In this document: positions 11,901 to 26,900 of the stretch, piece after piece
Layout of the letters: the number at the start of each line of letters is the position of its first letter
Position numbering within the stretch: position 1 is the first letter of the stretch
NCBI RefSeq assembly: GCF_040954645.1
Contig: NC_092806.1
Coordinates: 160,576,328-160,640,327 of the forward strand
Origin: Diabrotica undecimpunctata
Taxonomy: Eukaryota > Arthropoda > Insecta > Coleoptera > Chrysomelidae
DNA length: 64,000 bases
Direction of reading: 5' to 3'
Notes under the pieces: model-generated
Seen by the model: only the letters and a program-made list of their open reading frames with translations
Databases searched by the model: none
Told to the model about the DNA's origin: nothing
Translations under genes and position numbers: made by a program

Positions 11901-14900
11901 AATTATATCCGTCTGCAGATTCTGCCTTAATGTCAAGACTAGCCGCTGCTCTAGCAGCGTGCTCGCAATTAAGTTTTCTATGTAAGATTGAAGAAAACAC
12001 AATAAAAGTGGCATTTTTAATATTTTTTCTTTCAGCTCCAAGTCAAAGGATGTGGTCGCTTCAACGATTGCACAGGCTTTTGGTCGGAGAAGATGAAAGA
12101 GGAGAAATAGTTCCTTTGCAGTTACAAGAACTTAAAGCTCCTGATAGCGCTCTGGGATCTCTGTTAGAAGAGCTACCACAAGCTCTTCTAAGACAGTATG
12201 AGTATGAAGATGGTTCCGTTAGGGCCGGCTTACATTTGATGCATTCAGACTTTTTCAAAGTAAGTTTCCCTGTACAATATTGTTCAACAACAAAATATTA
12301 AATACGCAACAATATATTTAGGTTTTGGTATCTTTGGCAAGCGACTTAGAGATGGACAAAATGGCGAACATAGTAGACAACCACAAATGGTCCTGGTTCC
12401 GACGGTACTGCCATGCAGCGAGGGTAGCCAAAGCGTTAATCCATAGAACTCAACTGCCTATGACCTTTTGTCAAGAAGTTAGAAAAAAATTGAGTGACTC
12501 TAGCGGAGAGGGATCCAGCCAGTATTGGGAACACGAGAAGCATTCGTTGTTTAAAAGAGAACATGATGAGCAGTTACTTATCTGGTTAAATAGGTAAGTT
12601 ATTTGGTAGTTCTTGCTTTTTTGACTTATTCTTAAGATAAATATAGATCATGGATGCGTAGCAATGGTTCCGGGAGTCGGGTGTGGTGCTCCTCACTTGT
12701 GATAACTTTTTTTAAGTGTGGTATTAATAAATACTTCACGTTCATTTTTATACTTTCTTTGTATAGGAGACCAGAAGACTGGACGTTAAGTTGGGGCGGA
12801 TCCGGAACCATCTACGGTTGGGGGCATAACCACAGAGGACAACTAGGAGGAGTGGATGGATGCAAGGTTAAAACACCAACAGCTTGTGAAGCTTTGTCAA
12901 CTCTTCGACCTGTACAACTTGTAGGTGGAGAACAAACACTTTTTGCGGTCACTGCTGACGGAAAAGTCTACGCGACGGGTGAGTAAGCTGGTGTAGTTTT
13001 TTGGGACTTTTTTAATCTGTGTCTGAGCTAAATGTATCCAAAACAAATTCAACATTAGATAATATTAAATGATAAATAAATTTAAGGTTATGGTGCTGGA
13101 GGAAGACTTGGAATCGGTGGTACCGATTCAGTTCTAGTGCCAACATTATTAGAAAGTATTCAGCATGTTTATATCAAGAAGATCGCCGTAAATTCGGGGG
13201 GCAAACATTGTTTAGCGCTTTCAGCAGATAACGATGTATATTCTTGGGGCGAAGGTGATGACGGAAAGCTCGGACACGGTAATAGATTGTAAGTATACAA
13301 TAATTAGTCTATAGAAACAAGTGCCTAATTTTAGTTTGTTATACGGGGGTAAAGAAATAAGTTTTTTATGTGATTGTGTGAAAAATTATGATTTTAAATT
13401 TCAAAATTGCAATTTTTATCGCAGTGTAATCTACTTGTTGTCCAAAATAATTAGTACAGCATTTGTAAAAAATGTGGAGAAGATAAAATTTTGTTTTTTA
13501 CCCAAAACGTTACTGCAACAAATTTCATTGATTTGGCAAAGAGAATGAACCAAATATGGCAGATGTGGATGGTCCTTCAATTCACGGTGGAAATTCTTCA
13601 TGTATAAATAAATTTGAAAACAAAAATCATTTGGTTAATTGAACCTGAGAAATTTTTTTAAAGAGGCTATAAAAGTTTTAATTCTTCTTTTATTCAATGT
13701 TGTTTATATGATCAAAGTTTCATCTGAGTTTATTCAAATTCTGGTTTTAAACAATCTTCTGAAGATACTTCTGTAACAATCTAAGATCTCTCTACAACTA
13801 ACTTAAGCTATTTTTGTACAAAACTCGACTGGACTGTTCATCATCATCATAAGTAGCTGGACAATCCGTTGTGGATCTTGGCCTGCTCACAAAGCCCTCC
13901 ATCTTCTAACCATTAGAATCTGTAGGTCTTCTTCCACATCATCAATCCATCTGCTTCGTGGTCATCCTCTTCTTCTTGTGCCCTCTGGTTTTGAAAATGT
14001 TAATCTCTTCGTGTATTCGTGATCTGACATCCTAGCAATGTGTTCAGCCAACTAAGTCTCTACACTTTAACGAAATTCACAATATCTGGATCGGTGTATA
14101 ACTGATATAGTTCAAAGTTGTATCTTCGACGGTCATTTTCATTTATGGCTATAAAAATCTTTCTAAAAATTTTGAAAATTTTTTGAATCGTGTAGGTAAA
14201 TACTAAGTAAATACACCAAACAGTTCTATATTTTTCATTTTTTTTAATATGCACTTTTATTTGTTACTGCTAATTAGGGTAGATTGATAACGAACTCTTT
14301 TTTAGCTCGTGCGAAACTCCTAAACTGATCGAAGCCCTCCAAGGATATGAAATTATTGACATAGCTTGTGGCGGGGCTCATTCGGCTGCTATAACGTCTT
14401 CAGGTCATTTATACACCTGGGGAAAAGGACGATATGGACGATTGGGACACGGCGACAGTGAGGATCAGCTAAAACCAAAATTGGTAAGAAATTTACGCTA
14501 GTAATACAGTGGTGTAGTAAAATTATTATTTTCAATGGCGAAACTTATTCGTGATTATAGAGGATAATCAGCAACGTTGTAAAATTTCGCAAAAACGTGT
14601 TAAATGTGCAACTTTCAAATGTATCTAATATATTTTCTATTACTTGTAGATTGAAGCCTTACTAGGCTACAAAGTTATCGACGTAGCTTGTGGCTCAGGC
14701 GACGCTCAAACGCTGTGTATAACCGACGACGACAACGTTTGGTCATGGGGAGACGGCGACTATGGAAAACTAGGAAGAGGCGGATCTGACGGTTGCAAAG
14801 TTCCTATGAAGATTGAAAGTTTAGCCGGATTGGGAGTTATCAAAGTAGAGTGTGGATCGCAGTTTTCGGTGGCGCTTACGAGATCTGGAAGTGTTTATAC

Positions 14901-17900
14901 GTGGTAAGTTTTAACTTGTAATAATTGAGTTTTGAGAAGAACTTTATCAATGCCTTACTTCACCATTATTTCCCTGACGATACAAGAGCAGATATAAAAA
15001 ACGGAATGTGGCACACTGGGAGTGACCGAGGAGAGGAAGTATAGCTTTCTTATCGTCTACTCACGAAGCGATGGTTTTTAATTTGTTTTATTTTATTTTT
15101 ATTAATAAACACGCATGGGACTGCGTTTACTATTCCACGTAGTGTGATTGCGCTAAGTGTTTGGTTGTGCGATGTGTCGTTACAGTCGGTTTTAATTTTT
15201 GTCGCGATAAGAAAGCTATGCTTCTTCTTCTAAGCATCTATTTGCTTTAAGTAAATACTTTTGTTATAATTTTAAATAATGTCCCATTTTATAGGGGTAA
15301 AGGTGATTACCATCGATTAGGCCACGGTACGGGCGACCACGTACGAAGACCGAAAAAAGTGGCGGCTTTGCAGGGTAAAAAAATTATCTGCATAGCGACG
15401 GGATCTCTTCATTGCGTCGCATGTTCCGACGAAGGAGAAGTTTATACGTGGGGAGACAACGACGAGGGGCAGCTAGGAGACGGGAGTACGAACGCTATAC
15501 ACAGACCGAGACTAGTGACTCATTTACAGGTAAGTTAAGGGGTTACATAGGTCTTTCATTTTCAAAGAAATCGATTTATTTTTTTTCCATATGAAAGTAT
15601 AGTACACCAAATTTGACGTGAATTCGAGAAATATTACCAGAGTTATAGAGATGTGAATACCGCGCGGTCGGTATGTGCAATCTGCGTATGCACCGATTGC
15701 GCGGTCAAGAAAATACTGGAAACGTTTTCCATGCAGTAGGGACGATTTCTCGAGAACGAATCGACCAATTTTTCTGAAACTTCGCACAGTTCATCTTTAT
15801 AGTATTGTTTCGTGATTTAACGGATTAAAGGAATAAAAAATTTAAGTTTAAAATTTTAAAATAAGTTGAATAAGAAAATGAATTTTCATCTCATATTTTT
15901 TAGCATTTTTCCGATTCTTATCGTTTTTAAAATCTTTTTTTTTTCGTATAAAACAAGAACGAGTCGACCAAGTTAAAATCCTTTCGTTCAATCACGAAAC
16001 AATACTATAAATATATGAAGTGTGCAAAGAGAGAAACTCGTTTGCATCTGTCAGTTCAGGTCAGATTTGGAAATAAACTTTAAATCAACTTCTCCAGGAG
16101 CTACGGACTTCTAATTTTAAACAAATCTCTGGACTATATTACAAGGCAATAATATTGTGTGTGTGCTGTTGGTTACTTTTGACTGTGGACTTAATCCATT
16201 AGCCGAACTGAACAATAATATTGAGTATTGAGTAAAATATATCACTCTTTTAATTATATACATTTATTTATAATTTGTCTACACACCCCCGTATTTATTG
16301 TTGGTATCATGGTAGACCAAAAGAATGTACCATATACAGTACGTTAAGTTTTGGATTAGATATTGCAAACCACAAAAAGCGGTAAAATCGGCAACATTGC
16401 CTCGTACGAGGTAATTGTAATTCTCGATCCCCTCCGACATCTCCTAGACAGAAAAGGAGAAAAGGTAGTTTTCTATCTTTTCTCCTTTTTAGGAAGTAAC
16501 ACATAGCAATGCAAGAGTTATACATCTCCGTCCATCGATTTTTGGTTTGCTTACGTATACCCGGTTCATTTCTTATAACATAAACTCGATAAAAATACAC
16601 TGACCTTTATAAGGCGGTGCATTTGTATCGGTTTTTAATAATGTGAACAATTTTTTGTGGTTGAATTAAAAATACAAGAGTATTTCTTTAAAAAGATAAA
16701 ACAAAAAATATACTCTTATTGAAAATAAAAAATAATTCCTAATAAAATAAGAATTCTTTATGCCCTACAGAAATTATTTAAATATTTGACCTTCTTCGAC
16801 TGAACAATATCCCAATCTGTCATAAAAACTTCTGCGGGCAGATGCAAGAGTTTCTGCTGTAACAGAATTGGAGACTTCCAATTATTAGGAGACTTATTCG
16901 GTTTCTTAATTCATCCAAATTAGGGCCTCAGGATGATCGTAGGTGATGCTTTTTAAATGCCCCCAAAAAAGAAGTCCATGGGTGTAAGATCTGGAGATCG
17001 CGCAGGCCACTTAATATCGCCTGTTCCACTGATAGCCCGATGCGGGAAAGTAAAGTTTAAGTACCCCCTAATTATTCGAGCGGTGTGAACTGAACAGACG
17101 TCTTGTTGGAACCAAACATTCTCCAGATTTACATCAGGAATATTGGGAATAGCGGGAAGAAAAAGATTCTGTAGCAAATCGAGGTACTATTCAAGTTACC
17201 CTTAATAAAGAGTGAACCTATTATGTGGTTCCTAAATGTGGTCTCATTACTAACGAAACAGAAGATTCATCAGTAAATAAATTGTTTTTAATAAAATTGG
17301 GTTCATCATTAGCCTTCGTTATTAGAGTTTCACAAAACTTTTTTCTTCGAAAGTAGTCGTCTGGATAAAGCTGCTGCGTTTTCGAATATTTAAAATTCTT
17401 GTAACCGTTCGTTTTCCACACGTTCGTTACAGTAACATTCCTAACAATCTAACTCTCTAGCAACGCTTCTACTCGAACGTGGTGAATCTACCTCGATTGT
17501 TGCACAAATTTGTTTATCCCGGTATTCTCAACTTTTTCTGGTGACACTCCTTGAGCGTGACATTTTCTGCAATTTTTGAGGCAATAACAACTCTCAAAAT
17601 GTTTAACAATAGTATTAAACTGACTGTACGCAAGGAATTGGTCTCCCCTCAAAAAACACAGAAAATAAATCTACACAGTGTTGTCCCGAATTACCACCAT
17701 AAAACCACTTTAGTATTTCAACCTTTTCTGCTGGCGTATAAACAGACATGTAAATACACCGGCAACACTATGTGTACCAGTGGAACCGCTAGGTCGACCT
17801 CTTCTGTTAGAGCGACTGAGGAACATTTGAGCTGAAAATGATGCAACCTATTTAATAGATTCTTCCTATTTATTAAAAGTTATAGTAAATAGGGCGTCCA

Positions 17901-20900
17901 CTTGTGCTTCATCGACTTCTCCAAGGCGTTTGACAAGGTCAAACATGATAAACTCATGGAAATGCTCAGGAAGATGCATATTGATGGCAAGGATCTGCGC
18001 ATAATAACCAGTCTCTATTGGAACCAAAGTGCTGAGATAAAGATGGGCAACTTACACAGTGAGAAGATAGATATTAAAAAGGGTGTACGACAGGGATGCG
18101 TCCTCTCGCCGCTCCTGTTCAATATATACTCTGAACAAATCTTCAGAGAAGCACTGGGAGAAGTTTCGGAGGGTATCAAAGTAAACGGAGAGGTAATCAA
18201 TAATATTAGATATGCTGACGACATAGTTATTATCGCAAATGACTGCAACGAGCTCCAAAGACTCATGCAAAGCATACACACAGCAAGTCAAGAATATGGT
18301 TTAGAACTCAATACAACCAAAACTAAATGCATGCTCATTAGCAGAACACAACAACCTCCGATGCAATTGACATTAAACAACCGAAAAATAGAACAAGTGG
18401 AGACATACACATACCTTGGAACCACAGTCAACACAAAATGGGATCAGTCAACAGAAATAAGATCACGAATTGAAAAAGCGCGAAACGCGTTCAACAATAT
18501 GAAAAAGTGGTTCACAAGCAAAATCTCAATGGAACTAAAATTAAGACTGGTCAAGTGTTATGTCTTCCCGGTCTTGTTCTATGGAGCAGAGGCATGGACC
18601 ACAACGGAAGCCACCCTGAAGAAACTAGAATCCTTTGAGCTGTGGATATATCGCCGTATTCTTCGGATATCCTGGACAGACCACATCACTAACGTGGAAG
18701 TAATGCAGAGAATAGGCAAAAGCAAAGAAATAATCTTCACCGTAAAGAAACGGAAGCTTGAGTACATGTCATGAGGCATACTAAGTACCGTCTGCTACAG
18801 TTAATAGTCCAAGGAAGAATCGACAGTAGGAGGGACCGGGAAGAAGACGACACTCATGGATGCATAACCTGCGACAATGGTTCGGACTAACATCGACCGA
18901 ACTGTTCAGAGGTGCCGTAAACAGTCAAAATAGCCTTGTTAATAGCCAACGTCCGAAACGGATAGGGCAAAGGAAGAAGAAGTTAATAGGTATAAAATAC
19001 ATGTGGAATCATTGATATAATTAGATAGATATATTTTAACTATGAGGACCACAAAATTAAGATTTAATTGAGCAATAATTCTAAAAAAACACCAATAAAA
19101 ATGCAACAGGCGTGAAGTTAGGTATGTCAGTACATGTCAATAGTTTGACAAAAACATGTTGAAAACTGCTAAAAAGAGTACAATTGTTAAAGAGTTTTCC
19201 CATTAATTCACGCACTACTGTATGTTTCTTTCCAGTCTAACGTGAAAAAAATCACCAACGTCGCCTGCGGTTCCGCCCATACTCTCGCATGGTCTACGAG
19301 CAACGCAAGCAGCGCCTGTGCCCGACTACCGTTAGTAGCTCCACTGGAATACGACCTTCTTCAAGATATTGCTTCCATGGTGCTACATTGCCGATTAGTT
19401 CTTTTACACCATTTCGCAGAATTGATCTGCCCTTGCATCACTATGTTCCCTATCACCGGACCGGACTCGCTGCACGAGTTAAGAAATATCTTGATTTATT
19501 CCATTAAAGAGGCTACGTTTAGGAAAGTCGTGCAAGCTACGATGGTTAGGGACAAACATCACGGACCTGTGATCGAGCTTAATAGGATACAGGTAAGTAA
19601 AATGTGTAATATATGTTTTTTAATACAAAAATAATGTTACGTCATTCATGATTTACGACGTCAGAACCCCGCAGCGTTGCCAAAACATAAGAATGGTAAA
19701 TAAATGTAAGGAAAATAGACTAGTCAATTTTTAAAATGAAGAAAATAATCGAATTTTCTAAATTTCAAAATGTATTGTGAAACTAATTTCATAAAAAACT
19801 CAAAACAAACATACAAAATTCTTACTATTAAGATTATAAATTGTCGACAACACTGTAAGCATTTATGCCAATCCCTCAAATGTCATTGAAGTTTGAATTA
19901 TACCCATATCAGTGGCGTACAATTTTCTAATCTATTCTATTAAAATTATTATTTTTTTGGAGTAGTAAACTTAAACAGTTGTTTCGTAAAATTTATATTA
20001 TTAATAATAAATGTTTTTGTTTATTTAATCAACATAATTCTAAAATTCTCAATCACGATTACATTTTTCTTTTTATAATACCATGTTGACGCCTTTGAAA
20101 GATCGAGCAGTTGCGCAAGGGTGTCGTATTTTTAGCTGTGTTAGGGAAATTTCAACTCTAAGGTTGATGTTATGAAAATTTTAAATACAAGTGACGTCAC
20201 TTTGTATAAATCGTGACGTAACATTATTTTTGTATTAAAAAATCTATAGCAATTTTTATGCCTTTATGACTACCTTATTATTTCTATATATACATCAGAA
20301 GTAGCAGAATAGATGAACAAATGGACTTATAGACACACCCTTAAATACATTCCTTCATTATCCCTTCTAAGGATCGTAATATCGTCATGGTTTTGAGTCT
20401 ATACGGGTTAAAACGGAATTTTACCAAATGCTATTATGTAAATTAACTCGATAGCTCAACAGGCAGGCTGATTCACTTTACTGTGAGTGATATAATTGAC
20501 ACTTGACTCGAACTGTACTGCGACTATGACTTTGAATTGAAATTTTGCAGATGAATCGGGTCGACTGATGAGAGATATGATCTCATGATTGGTTAAAGCT
20601 TATTCTTTTGTTTTCTGAAAGGTGTGAAGGTGTTGATACGCTAGAAAACTGAATTACACAATTTTATACCGTGAAAAGCAAATAACAAATAAAAACATTA
20701 AGAATAAAGGTGTAATAAAATCGACAGGTTATTGAGAAGTGATATTCAAGAGCAACTTCCAAAATATGTACAACGAAATATAGTATCCATTGGCCTAAAT
20801 TAAAAAAACTGTAAAAAGTTATTATAAAATTCTTTGTTATAATCGGTTCACAGCCAAGAAAAACCGCTCCTGAACTATGACAAGTGAAAATATTCTAATT

Positions 20901-23900
20901 ATTGTATGTGAAAGTGAGATTTGACTCGCTTTTTACCCTCTGCCGCTATTTTACTTCCTTCGTCCAATTAATGCGCCTCGTAAAAAACATTCAAACATTT
21001 TACGCTTATTTCTTGGCTCTGAACATGTCATAAAAGTTCCATCAATATTTTTTAGGTTAAAAGATCTAGATCACGTGGTGGATTGGCCGGTGTAGACGGA
21101 ATGAAGTCGGTGTTTGGCCAGATGGTGACCAAATTGCCACTGTTAACATCCGAAACGTTGGCGTTGCCTCATAGAATATGGAAAGTGGAATTCGTAGGTG
21201 AGTAGTACATTTTTGTCCAACATCGTTGAAACCTTGAGTTACTCCCAATAATAAAATTCTAATTGTATAATTCTCCGCTTATTTACCATCTATTAGAGTA
21301 GGTATTACACAAAGAAATTGTGTGAACTTTTTTTACCCAATTTTTACCTACAAACATTGCACAATGGCATGTTAGTATTCTGCATACAAATATTCATTAT
21401 GGAATAATATATTTACAGACTTTATTCACCTACAGAGTGTTATTCACATTAGTTTCCTCGATATTAGTACAAAAATAGTAGCTTTTCGCTTTTTTTATTC
21501 TAGGTGAGAGTGTCGATGATTGTGGTGGTGGCTACAGCGAAAGCATCGCAGAAATGTGCGATGAACTACAAAACGGCTCGTTGCCCCTACTGATCCCCAC
21601 TCCGAATGGCAGAGACGAAGCTGGCGCCAACAGGGATTGCTTTATTTTAAACCCACTGGCCAAAACTTGTCTGAACCTCAACATGTTCAGGTAAGTTCAT
21701 TTTTGCCTACCTTTTCTTAATAAAAAAACATATTTCTTAGTAAATAACTTAACAACCTCTAAAAATGTCTCTATAATAAGAAATTTTTACTTAAACTAAA
21801 GAGTTAAGTGGGTCAAACATTAAATTACATATGTTGTAGACTGTCTTGGCAGTTATAACTGTTTTATTTGAAAATACTTGTGCCTTAAATCGCAAAAACG
21901 TGAATAAAGCCTATTTTAAGCGTTTCTGTGGTGTTTGAGCTTTAAAATGCTCTTATCTGCGATTGTTTTAAGGCATTGGTAAAACGCAGTATTAAATTTC
22001 TTTACGTCAGATCGTTTTTCTTGAACGCATATTGCAAAATCATCGGTGAAAAAAATTTTGTCAGCTGAAAATTTTGAAAAATATTTAATTATAAAGTAGC
22101 AATCGATGTAGTAGATGATGGTTTCGTTTTACGTAAAACATGACGTTCAACGTGGGAATGTGACACATAACGTGAAATTGTACATGAAACGTCACGTTAC
22201 TTGAAATAACATTCGAAGAAATTTGAAATTAGAGAAAATGTAAAATTAGACATTTGACGTGGAATGTGAAAAATGATATTCAACGTGGAAATTTGACATG
22301 GAACGTGACTTTTTAGATGAAACATGACCTGGAATGTGAAATTTTACGTGAAACATGGTATTTGTCGTGGAATTGACATTTTTAAGTAAAACTTGTTGTG
22401 GAATGTGACGTGGAACGTGATATTTTACGTGAAATGTAACGTTCGACGTGAAAATGTGATGTAATTTATCCCTCGTCCTCTATCGATTCCAACCTATTCT
22501 ATTCGTCAAGCCATTCAGACCTGACCTTGAGAACAAAAAAATGATCAGAATTGACCCTTTTCTTATGTGATTTAACACGTGGAATGAAACAGAATCAATA
22601 TGGTATAGTTACAGAACTTACCAGGCCTCAATCGTCCTTGTTCTAGGGTCTTTTATCTATTCTGATGATAATTAGTCTCTTGTATAGTTTGAAATATAGT
22701 TTCATCGCTAAAAAACGACAAAACACCAGGTCCCGACAACATACAAAGCGAGATCATAAAACTCCTATGCGAAACGGATGACCACTTCCTCGATTTTCTG
22801 ACAGGCCTTTTTAACACCTTTTACGACAAAGGGGAGATTCCGGAGGAATGGCTTCGATCGACCTTTGTAGCCATACCTAAAACACCAAGTGCAAAACACT
22901 GTGATCAACACCGCTTAATAAGCTTGATAAATCACATTACCAAAGTTTTCACCAAAATCATACACAATAGAATATATAACAAATGCGAAGCAAATATATC
23001 GGAGTCACAGTTCGGATTCCGAAGCGCATTGGGCACAAGAGAGGCGATCTTCAGTCTGTAAGTTTTAATTCAAAGATGCAGAGACATGCACAAGGACGTC
23101 CACTTGTGCTTCATCGACTTCTCCAAGGCGTTTGACAAGGTCAAACATGATAAACTCATGGAAATGCTCAGGAAGATGCATATTGATGGCAAGGATCTGC
23201 GCATAATAACCAGTCTCTATTGGAACCAAAGTGCTGAGATAAAGATGGGCAACTTACACAGTGGGAAGATAGATATTAAAAAGGGTGTACGACAGGGATG
23301 CGTCCTCTCGCCGCTCCTGTTCAATATATACTCTGAACAAATCTTCAGAGAAGCACTGGGAGAAGTTTCGGAGGGTATCAAAGTAAACGGAGAGGTAATC
23401 AATAATATTAGATATGCTGACGACATAGTTATTATCGCAAATGACTGCAACGAGCTTCAAAGAGTCATGCAAAGCATACACACAGCAAGTCAAGAATATG
23501 GTTTAGAACTCAATACAACCAAAACTAAATGCATGCTCATCAGCAGAACACAACAACCTCCGATGCAATTGACATTAAACAACCGAAAAATAGAACAAGT
23601 GGAGACATACACATACCTTGGAACCACAGTCAACACAAAATGGGACCAGTCAACAGAAATAAGATCACGAATTGAAAAAGCGCGAAACGCGTTCAACAAT
23701 ATGAAAAAGTGGTTCACAAGCAAAATCTCAATGGAACTAAAATTAAGACTGATCAAGTGTTAAGTCTTCCCGGTCTTGTTCTATGGAGCAGAGGCATGGA
23801 CCACAACGGAAGCCACCCTGAAGAAACTAGAATCCTTTGAGCTGTGGATATATCGCCGTATTCTTCGGATATCCTGGACAGACCACATCACTAACGTGGA

Positions 23901-26900
23901 AGTAATGCAGAGAATAGGCAAAAGCAAAGAAATAATCTTAACCATAAAGAAACGGAAGCTTGAGTACTTCGGACATGTCATGAGGCATACTAAGTACCGG
24001 CTGCTACAGTTAATAGTCCAAGGAAGAATCGACAGTAGGAGGGGACCGGGAAGAAGACGACACTCATGGATGCATAACCTGCGACAATGGTTCGGACTAA
24101 CATCGACCGAACTGTTCAGAGGTGCTGTAAACAAAGTCAAAATAGCCTTGTTAATAGCCAACGTCCGAAACGGATAGGGCAAAGGAAGAAGAAGAAGAAG
24201 ATAGTTTGGAAAAGTTCTTCTTCTTAAAGTGCCTATCCGTTCCGGACGTTGGCGATCATCACGGCTATCTTCACTTTGCTTATTGCAGCGCGGAACAGTT
24301 CAGTGGTAGTCGTGTTATACCACTTTCGCAAATTTTGAAGCCAGGAAATGCGTCTTCTTCCCGGTCCTCTCTTACCATTTACTTTCCCTTGGAGAATCAG
24401 CTGGAGAAGGCCGTAACGTTCTTGATTTCTCATTACATGACCTAGATATTCCAACTTTTTAGTTTTGACGGTCATGAGAATTTCACATTCTTTCCCCATT
24501 CTACGCAGGACCTCCACATTAGTAACTCTGTCAACCCAGGATATACGTAAGATGCGCCTATAACACCACATTTCGAAAGCTTCGAGCCGATTCATAGATG
24601 CAACAGTCAGTGTCCATGCTTCCATTCCGTAGAGCAGAACTGTGAATATGTAGCAGTTCAATAGACGGCATTTTGTTTTTAATGATATGTCTCGACTGTT
24701 GAAAATAGTTCTCATTCTAACGAATGCTGCTTTTGCTTTTATTATTCGCTGTTTAATTTCTGTTGAGTGGTCCCATTGGCTATTTAAATTGGTGCCTAGA
24801 TATGTATATTGCTCGACTCTTTCGATATTCTGTTGGTTGATTGTAAGTTGAGCGTTTAGTATTGGTTTTTTACTAATTGTCATAAATTTGGTTTTCTTTA
24901 TGTTAAGAGCTAGTCCGTATCTGTTGCTGACTTCTGTTATGCGATTTGTTAATATCTGTAAGTCATTCAGATTATCGGCAAAAACTATAGTGTCATCTGC
25001 ATATCTAATGTTATTCAACCATTCACCGTTTATTAGTATTCCTTTCGCACAACCGTCTAAAGCTTCCTTAAATACCCATTCAGAATAAATATTGAACAAC
25101 AATGGAGACAAAATACAGCCCTGTCGTACTCCACGTTCTATTGCAATTTTATCAGTTAACTGGTCTTCTATTTTGATTTTGGCCGTTTGATTGTAGTAAA
25201 TGTTTCTGATAATTCTAAGATCTTTGTTGTCAATTCCAATTTCTTGCATTAGAGTCATTAATTTGTCATGTTTTACTCTGTCAAATGCCTTCTGGTAATC
25301 TATAAAGCATACGTATATATCACAATTCACATCCCTGCATCTCTGAAATAGCACCTGTACAGCAAAAAGGGCCTCCCGTGTTCCCAGAGCATCACGAAAT
25401 CCGAATTGTGTTCTTGTTAGTTGTTCCTCACATTTTGTATATATTCTTTTGTGGATGACCTTTAGAAATGTTTTAAGTAAATGGCTCATAAGGCTTATAA
25501 TTCTATAGTCTTCGCACTTTCTCGCATTGGGTTTTTTTGGAAGATTTATAAAAGTTGACACTAACCACTCTTGGGGAACCACGCCCGTATCATATATACT
25601 GTTAAATATATTTGTCAACCATTTTATGCCATCATAGTCCATAAGTTTTAGGAATTCTGAGTGAAAATTATCAGGGCCTACTGCTTTACCATCTTTGGTG
25701 CTTTTGATGGCATATTTTACTTCTTCGACTGTAAATGGTGGTCCAGATTCGCAATTGGTGTTTGTTGTAATTCCAGTGTTACTTCGTATATCTTCAAAAG
25801 TTTTTTCCACGTATTTGATCCAAATATCTCTTTTATGCTCTATTTCCAGTACTATGTTTCCCTGATTATCTGTCAGGAATCCAGTGTTCTTGTGTTTATA
25901 TAAGCCTGCCGCTTCTTTAATCTTTTTATGGAGGTTAAATGAATCATGTTTTTGTTGTAATGACTCTATCTCTGTACACTTCGAGCTAAACAAATTTTCT
26001 TTTGCTATTTTAATAGCCCTTTTTATTTCGATATTTATGTTGTTGTAGTAATTCTTATTATCTTTAACGTTTCTTCTGTCTTCCATCATACATAGAATCT
26101 CCTCCGTCATCCATTCCTTTTTATTTGTTCTTTCAGGTTTTAAGTATTTCTCTGTTATTTCTTGACTTACTTTGTGCAAATTTTCTAGTTCTACATCTGT
26201 GTTATCTGTTTCTGTACGGGCCCATGGTTTTTCTGTACGAGCCCACGTTTTTTCTTTTAGGCGTTTTTGTACCTTTTCCTTTACTGTTTTATTTTTCAGT
26301 TGGTTAATATCGTACTTCATAATTTTTGGTCTTTGAACTTTCTTTAAACTAAGTTTCATTTTGGCGATAAGTGGATTGTGGTCCGAATTTATGTCGGATC
26401 CCGGGTACGCTTTAACAGATGTTATAGAGTTTCTAAATCGTTTGTTAATAAGAATATAGTCTATTTGATTTCGTACTGTGTGATCTGGAGTATCCTGGGG
26501 AGATTTCCACGTATATAGTCGTCTTGGAGGAAGATCATAAAAGGTGTTTGTCACTACGAGCTGTTCTTCAGTTGCAAATTCAATCAAACGGTCTCCGCGT
26601 TCATTACGTTCCCCTAGACCAAAGGATCCCACTAAATTTCCACTTTGTCCTTTGCCAACTTTGGCATTAAAGTCTCCCATTATTAGTATTATTTCGTTTT
26701 TCCGAATCCTTTTGACAATATTAGTAAGGTCATTGTAAAATTCTTCTATGATTTCTTCTGGGGCGTCCGCTGTAGGAGCGTATACTTGAATAATGTTTGT
26801 TTTTATGGGAGTTGTGTTTAGCTGAACTAAGAGCATCCTTTCTGATACAGGTACAAAGTGACTGACACAATTGGCGATTTTATTATTCATAATTAGGCCC

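Noticed and set aside
18015..18291. Minus-strand ORFs over LINE copy A (and the same over copy B)
   Set aside because: Shadows of the reverse transcriptase frame.
20440..20560. Functional tRNA gene
   Set aside because: Box B is a poor match and a full cloverleaf cannot be drawn; kept only as a possible SINE head.
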